A DNA stretch of 9,794 bases from contig JBHELO010000111.1 of assembly GCA_046263055.1 (NCBI GenBank), positions 1 to 9,794 of the forward strand, given 5' to 3'. Positions 7,026 through 9,794 of this stretch are shown here, piece after piece (positions within the stretch are counted from its first letter, which is position 1; the number at the start of each line of letters is the position of its first letter). Under the pieces are notes generated by a model that was given only the letters and a program-made list of their open reading frames with translations, was not told the DNA's origin and searched no databases. The position numbers and the translations under genes are program-made. The stretch comes from DATAQC01 sp046263055. Lineage in GTDB: Bacteria > Actinomycetota > Acidimicrobiia > Acidimicrobiales > AC-14.

Positions 7026-7367
7026 ATGAGGCCGCTTGGCGACCTGGCCGTGGTGGGCGGCCGGGTGTGCACCGGCCGGGTGGAGCTGTCGTCCGACCTC
7101 GGCGCCCTCGACCGGCGGGCGCCGGGGCGGTGGGCGGTGGTGCTCGCCTTCGACGGGCCGCCAGTGCTCGCCCGCTTCGCCCAGGTGGGGCCACCCGGCG
7201 TGGTGGACGGCGGGCCGTGGTCCGGGCCGCCGCCCTCGTCATGGACGTCGAGCCTGGGGCCGGACGCCTACACCTGGGGCTCCACGCCGGAAGGGGACTT
7301 TGCGGAGACCGGGCTCGAGGCCGCCCGCCTGCTGGCGGTGGCCTCGGGGCAGGGGGTGGCGCCGTGA
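7026..7367 (+). pseudogene. pabB: pabB (aminodeoxychorismate synthase component I) with internal deletion
   Basis: The 113-residue reading frame looks like the two ends of a PabB joined in frame. Residues 1-81 resemble a PabB N-terminus: ALDRRAPGRWAVVLAFDGPP (about 27-46), LARF, then SWTSSLGPDAY, which in the family (WTSSLDRxAY) precedes the chorismate-binding core. Immediately after it comes TWGSTPEGDFAETGLEAARL, which resembles the extreme C-terminus (ITWGSDPxxEWAETELKAARL). The 250 or so residues between, holding every catalytic residue for converting chorismate plus ammonia to aminodeoxychorismate, are absent, so the product cannot be active. The ATG at 7026 follows a -10 element by 6 nt. 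The stop overlaps the GTG of pabC (GTGA), as expected of an intact pabB-pabC pair. The pabB reading rests on recalled family motifs and on the pabC neighbour. Confidence 0.68.
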
Positions 7368-8188
7368 CCTGGGTGTGGGTGGACGGCGAGGTGCGGCCGG
7401 TGGCCGAAGCGCGGGTGTCGCCCCTCGATCACGGGCTGCTGACCGGCGACGGCGTGTTCGAGACCCTGCGGGTCTACGCCAGCGTGCCGTTCGCCCCCCG
7501 CCGCCACCTGGCCCGGCTGGCGACCTCGGCGGCCGGGATGCGCCTGCCCGTCCCCGAAGCCGACGTGCTGTGCACGGCCATGGATTAGGTGGTGGCCGCC
7601 AACCGCCTGCACGACGGACGCCTGCGCATCACCGTCACCGGCGGCGAGGGGGCCCTGGGCTCCGACCGGGCGGCGGTGGCTCCCACCGTGATCGTGGCCG
7701 GCTCGCCCCTGCCGGCGTGGCCGCCGACCACCGACGTGGTGGTCGTGCCCTGGCCCCGCAATGAACGGGGGGCGCTGGCCGGCCTGAAGACGGTGTCCTA
7801 CGGCGAGAACGTGGTGGCCCTGGCCCGGGCCCGTGACGCGGGGGCGGGCGAAGCGGTGTTCGGCAACCTGGCCGACAACCTGTGCGAGGGCACGGGCACC
7901 AACGTGTTCGTGGGGGTGGGTGGTCGCCTCCTCACCCCGCCGTTGTCGGCCGGCTGCCTGCCGGGCGTGACGAGGGACCTGCTGCTCCAGCTGGTGGACG
8001 TGGCCGAGGAGGACCTGCCGTTGGCCCGCTTCCCCGAGGTGGACGAGGCCTTCCTCACCTCCAGCACACGCGAGGTCCAGCCCATCCGGGCGGTGGACGG
8101 CACCGTGCTCCCCGCCGCCCCCGGCCCCCTGACGGCGGCCGCCATGGCGGCCTTCGCCGCCCTGGTGACCGCCGACCCCGACCCCTGA
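7364..8188 (+). pseudogene. pabC: pabC-like class IV aminotransferase/lyase interrupted by an amber codon
   Basis: This fold-type IV PLP enzyme is most likely 4-amino-4-deoxychorismate lyase, which releases p-aminobenzoate and pyruvate for folate synthesis. From the GTG at 7364, 74 codons run to TAG at 7586-7588; the same frame continues for 199 more codons to TGA at 8186-8188. The two parts together have normal length (about 274). The first part has SPLDHGLLTGDGVFETLRVY and RRHLARL. The second has RLRITVTGGEGALG, the PLP lysine in LAGLKTVSYGENVVAL (Lys142 of the joined frame), LCEGTGTNVF (Glu175) and LTPPLSAGCLPGVTR. Homology continues directly across the stop (AMD-stop-VVAANRL), so one base change (for example GAG or CAG to TAG) explains it. 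TAG ends other genes here, so recoding is unlikely. GTG codons straight after the stop could allow re-initiation. A D-amino-acid or branched-chain aminotransferase is the alternative, but the pabB neighbour favours PabC. Confidence 0.8.
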
Positions 8189-8242
8189 CGAGGGGCGCGC
8201 CGCCAGCCTGACGCTCAAGCGGCCCCACCGGGCCTCCGGGCC

Positions 8243-8279
8243 GGGCGTCGGCCGCGGGCTTGACGACCCGGCGACGCCC
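8243..8279. terminator. Hairpin between convergent genes, likely bidirectional terminator
   Basis: GGGCGTCG (8243-8250) pairs with CGACGCCC (8272-8279), and inside it CGGG (8255-8258) pairs with CCCG (8267-8270) around an 8-nt loop, with a small asymmetric bulge. It sits about midway between the end of pabC (8188) and the end of the convergent minus-strand gene (8318), where a shared terminator is expected. It has no T-tract. Nothing else is evident in 8189-8317. Confidence 0.5.
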
Positions 8280-8317
8280 ACGATGACGGCTCTCAATGTG
8301 CGTGCCGTGCCGGGGGG

Positions 8318-8530
8318 CTATTCCCGCTCCCGCTCCCGCTCCCGCTCCCGGGCCAGGGACTTGAACTGGCACTGGGACCAGAATCGGCCGTGGTAGAGCT
8401 TCACGAACTGGTCGTGGGCCCGGCACCAGCCGTAGGCCAGCGCCGGGTCCTCGGGCTCGAAGTGAGCGCACTCCCGGCAGTCCCGCCGGACCATTCCTCG
8501 GGCCGCCGCGACCTCTTCCAGGCTGCCCAT
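8318..8530 (-). CDS. Small four-cysteine protein with C-terminal Arg-Glu repeat
   Basis: I do not recognise this 70-residue protein. It begins MGSLEEVAAARG and has four cysteines spaced C18-x2-C21-x14-C36-x17-C54 within RRDCRECAHFEPED, YGWCRAHDQF and RFWSQCQFK. That arrangement fits a zinc knuckle or a small iron-sulfur site. The aromatic GWC is reminiscent of HiPIP proteins, but the order of the cysteines is wrong for that family. The last ten residues are five Arg-Glu pairs encoded by a hexamer repeat. The ATG at 8530 shares one base with the stop of the molybdenum oxidoreductase gene (TGATG), so the two are translationally coupled and may work together, perhaps as an accessory or electron-transfer partner (inference). 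No signal peptide or membrane segment is visible, so a cytoplasmic location is likely. Confidence 0.7.
   Translation of the reverse strand: MGSLEEVAAARGMVRRDCRECAHFEPEDPALAYGWCRAHDQFVKLYHGRFWSQCQFKSLARERERERERE
8323..8350. repeat. Hexanucleotide tandem repeat (CCCGCT, about 4.7 copies)
   Basis: Perfect copies of CCCGCT run from 8323 to 8350. Read on the minus strand they encode Arg-Glu pairs at the very C-terminus of the four-cysteine protein. As the unit is 6 bp, slippage would add or remove Arg-Glu pairs without breaking the frame. Confidence 0.9.
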
Positions 8531-9072
8531 CACGGCAGCCGCACGTCGGCCGGGATGCGCCCCACGGGGTCGGCCACCCGCGACTCCCAGAGGCCGGGGA
8601 CGAAGCGGTCGCCCACCGTCAGCCGGGACGCCCACTTCACGCCCTTGTAGCCCCACAGGTCGGGCGGGCCCACGAACCGCAGTGGCCCGCCGGCGTCGGG
8701 CGCGAGGGGCCGGCCGTCGCGGGCCCACGCCAGCATGCCCCGGGCGGCGTCGGCGATAGGCAGGCACGAGGAGTAGGTGCCCGACGACGCCCGGACGGTG
8801 ACCCAGCCACCTCGGGGCCGGACTCGCTCCAGCACCTGGTCGACGCCGATGCCGTCCCACGTGGCCTCGGGTTGCGACCACCCCCACACGCAGTGGACGG
8901 GGACCCCGCGGGTCTCGGTGCCCATGGCCGCCAGGTCGGCGAGCGTCCACCGGGCCGGGTGGCCGAGCAGGCCGTCGAGGACCAGGGCGTCCCACGCCGG
9001 CACCTCGGCCTCCAGGTGCAGGACGGGCCACGTCTCGGGCACGCGCTGCACTCTCGCCGTCGAAGCTGCCAT
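8530..9072 (-). CDS. SUOX-fold molybdopterin-dependent oxidoreductase (catalytic domain only)
   Basis: This 180-residue protein corresponds to the molybdenum-binding domain of the sulfite oxidase/MsrP (YedY) family. The Mo-ligand cysteine is Cys61 in VPVHCVWGWSQPEATWDGI (family pattern HCVTxWS...W.G). Later segments VTVRASSGTYSSCLPIADA, PLAPDAGGPLRFVGP and LWGYKGVKWASRL match the part of the fold that binds the pyranopterin and closes the site (family: G.PLR.V.P...G.K..KW). It ends with GLWESR. There is no Tat signal peptide, haem domain or dimerisation domain, so it appears to be a minimal cytoplasmic member; its substrate is unknown. The ATG at 9072 is 6 nt after TAGCGT, suggesting a leaderless transcript. 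Its stop overlaps the start of the four-cysteine gene, making a two-gene unit. Confidence 0.85.
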   Translation of the reverse strand: MAASTARVQRVPETWPVLHLEAEVPAWDALVLDGLLGHPARWTLADLAAMGTETRGVPVHCVWGWSQPEATWDGIGVDQVLERVRPRGGWVTVRASSGTYSSCLPIADAARGMLAWARDGRPLAPDAGGPLRFVGPPDLWGYKGVKWASRLTVGDRFVPGLWESRVADPVGRIPADVRLP

Positions 9073-9078
9073 GGCCGG

Positions 9079-9084
9079 ACGCTA
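9079..9084 (-). promoter_or_regulatory. -10 element (TAGCGT) for the molybdenum oxidoreductase gene
   Basis: Minus-strand TAGCGT is followed by 6 nt (CCGGCC) and ATG at 9072. It is the same hexamer as the one before rmlB, with nearly the same spacing. No -35 is clear. Confidence 0.5.
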
Positions 9085-9171
9085 CCCAGGGCCTGTTACG
9101 GCGGGTTCGCCGAGCCGTTTCCAGTACGCGAAGTGCGGCTGGCGGGAATCTGACGACCGGCGCTCCCACCG

Positions 9172-9225
9172 CCGAACCGGGTTCGGTTGGGCGGTCCCCG
9201 GAGGCGGTAACCGAACCCAATTCGG
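9172..9225. promoter_or_regulatory. Cluster of CCGAACC-type inverted repeats (operator or terminator)
   Basis: In the 176-bp gap between birA and the molybdenum oxidoreductase, 9172-9186 is a perfect palindrome around one base (CCGAACC-G-GGTTCGG). GGGTTCGGTT (9179-9188) pairs exactly with AACCGAACCC (9209-9218) across 20 nt, and CCGAA (9211-9215) pairs with TTCGG (9221-9225). Overlapping alternative stems from one short motif suggest either a multi-site operator upstream of the 9079 promoter or the birA terminator. The rest of the gap (9085-9171 and 9226-9248) shows nothing I can name. Confidence 0.5.
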
Positions 9226-9248
9226 CGCAGGGGCGGGCGACGGTCGGG

Positions 9249-9575
9249 TCAGTCGCCGGCCACCAGGTGCTCGACGTCGGCGGCGGTGAGCCGGCGGATG
9301 CTGCCGGCCGCCGCCAGCAGCAGGCCGGCGTCGTCGTCGATCCCGTCCGCCACTCCCTCCACCACCTCGCCACCCGGCAGCTCGGCCCGCACCGCCCGCC
9401 CCAGCGTCAAGCACCGGCGGCGGTAGTCGGCCATGGTGCGCCGGCCGCCGGCCGCCATCACGTCGGCCCAGCGCTCTTCGAGAGCGGACAGGTAGGCGGT
9501 GAGGACGGCGCTGCCGTCCACCGCCCGCCCCGCCACCTCCTCGGCCGACACGGCGATGGCCGCCACCTCGGGCGA
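9249..9575 (-). pseudogene. birA: C-terminal part of biotin-protein ligase
   Basis: The reading frame ending at TGA 9251-9249 matches the end of bifunctional or plain BirA, which links biotin to carboxylase carrier protein. It shows SPEVAAIAVSAEEVAG, LLTAYL-type helix residues (here LTAYLSALEERW), ADYRRRCLTLGRAVRAELPG and GGEVVEGVADGIDDDAGLLL, then RRLTAADVEHL. The last parts are the BPL C-terminal SH3-like domain (TLGR.V....G....G.A..ID..G.L). The catalytic core with the GRGRxGR-type biotin loop and the KWPND segment should lie upstream, but the sequence there turns into the inverted copy of this same segment. The frame formally extends to a GTG at 9650, yet those extra residues are antisense to the other copy. 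So this gene is decapitated, either truly or by a chimeric contig end. Confidence 0.7.
9355..9567 (-). repeat. Left arm of a 213-bp inverted repeat
   Basis: The reverse complement of this stretch matches 9582-9794 at 208 of 213 positions, separated by a 14-bp spacer (9568-9581). It carries the birA segment in minus orientation. The distal 119 bp of the arms are identical. Confidence 0.95.
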
Positions 9576-9581
9576 CCGCAC

Positions 9582-9794
9582 GGTGGCGGCCATCGCCGTT
9601 TCGGCCGAGGAGGTGGCGGGGCGGACGGTGAACGGCAGCGCCCTCCTCACCGCCTACCTGTCCGCTCTCGAAGACCGCTGGGCCGACGTGATGGCGGCCG
9701 GCGGCCGGCGCACCATGGCCGACTACCGCCGCCGGTGCTTGACGCTGGGGCGGGCGGTGCGGGCCGAGCTGCCGGGTGGCGAGGTGGTGGAGGG
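9582..9794 (+). repeat. Right arm of the inverted repeat, running to the window end
   Basis: This is the inverted copy of 9355-9567. The five differences are at 9600, 9625, 9631, 9643 and 9675, all in the inner half. The repeat is still perfect at the last base, so it probably continues outside the window. Confidence 0.95.
9582..9794 (+). pseudogene. birA: Second, inverted birA segment (partial, cut by window edge)
   Basis: The plus strand encodes the same BirA stretch as the minus-strand copy: AAIAVSAEEVAGRTVNG, LLTAYLSALEDRW, ADYRRRCLTLGRAVRAELPG, and then runs off the edge. Relative to the other copy the differences are one silent change and Ala to Thr, Asp to Asn, Val to Leu and Glu to Asp. 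Mostly conservative changes suggest a natural variant rather than random read errors. It also lacks the BirA catalytic core; an ATG at 9556 opens the frame but lies within or next to the other arm. Confidence 0.6.

Noticed and set aside
7586..7588. Pyrrolysine-type or other recoding of the amber codon
   Set aside because: TAG is used as an ordinary stop at 119-121 and 8318-8320, the position is not a known recoding site in this family, and no supporting element is visible.
7268..8296. 342-codon minus-strand frame across pabC
   Set aside because: It is Gly/His/Arg-rich antisense of pabC without motifs; the plus strand has the PLP-enzyme motifs on both sides of the amber codon.
8318..9373. 351-codon minus-strand frame covering three loci
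   Set aside because: Only its last 70 codons are supported, as the four-cysteine gene; the rest is out of frame with birA and the Mo oxidoreductase.
9576..9650. N-terminal extension of the birA fragment to GTG 9650
   Set aside because: These residues are encoded by the opposite arm of the inverted repeat read backwards, not by a BirA N-terminus.
1..9794. CRISPR arrays, tRNA or rRNA genes, insertion sequences, phage or defence genes
   Set aside because: I saw no regularly spaced repeats, tRNA-like cloverleaf, transposase motif or defence-type domain on either strand.

Overview
The window is GC-rich, densely packed DNA that most resembles a high-GC actinobacterium, plausibly class Acidimicrobiia. 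I infer this from protein style, very short intergenic gaps, GTG starts and leaderless-looking promoters (TAGnnT placed 6-7 nt before the start codon at several genes). All family assignments come from reading motifs; no database search was run.

Left two thirds (about 1-6953, minus strand): a cell-surface polysaccharide locus. In transcription order it holds a LytR-CpsA-Psr glycopolymer transferase; rmlB and rmlD (dTDP-glucose to dTDP-rhamnose branch); ugd and a UDP-glucuronate decarboxylase (UDP-glucose to UDP-glucuronate to UDP-xylose); a broken remnant of a DPM1-like glycosyltransferase; an intact WbbL-like family 2 glycosyltransferase; and the start of a small membrane protein cut by the window edge. 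From rmlB to the glycosyltransferase, genes overlap or lie within 25 nt of each other, so this looks like one operon driven from a promoter just before rmlB. It would supply activated sugars and transfer them, and the LCP protein would attach the finished polymer to the wall. rmlA and rmlC are not in the window. The RmlB is a variant with Thr-Cys-Glu where Thr-Asp-Glu is usual.

Middle (7014-8188, plus strand): a p-aminobenzoate module, pabB-pabC, diverging from the LCP gene. Both genes are damaged. pabB keeps its N-terminus and its extreme C-terminus, joined in frame, but lacks the whole chorismate-binding core. pabC is otherwise complete but has an in-frame amber codon at 7586-7588.

Right part (8189-9794): a convergent terminator-like hairpin; a two-gene minus-strand unit (a short four-cysteine protein ending in Arg-Glu repeats, and a SUOX-fold molybdopterin oxidoreductase with its Mo-ligand cysteine); an intergenic cluster of CCGAACC-type inverted repeats; and the C-terminal part of a biotin-protein ligase (birA). 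The window ends in a 213-bp inverted repeat in which this birA segment is copied on the opposite strand with 5 mismatches. That is either a real inverted duplication or a fold-back (chimera) artefact at a contig end.

I found no convincing new defence or mobile system. The notable features are four damaged or rearranged loci in under 10 kb (glycosyltransferase remnant, pabB, pabC, birA), the variant RmlB active site, and the inverted-repeat cluster.
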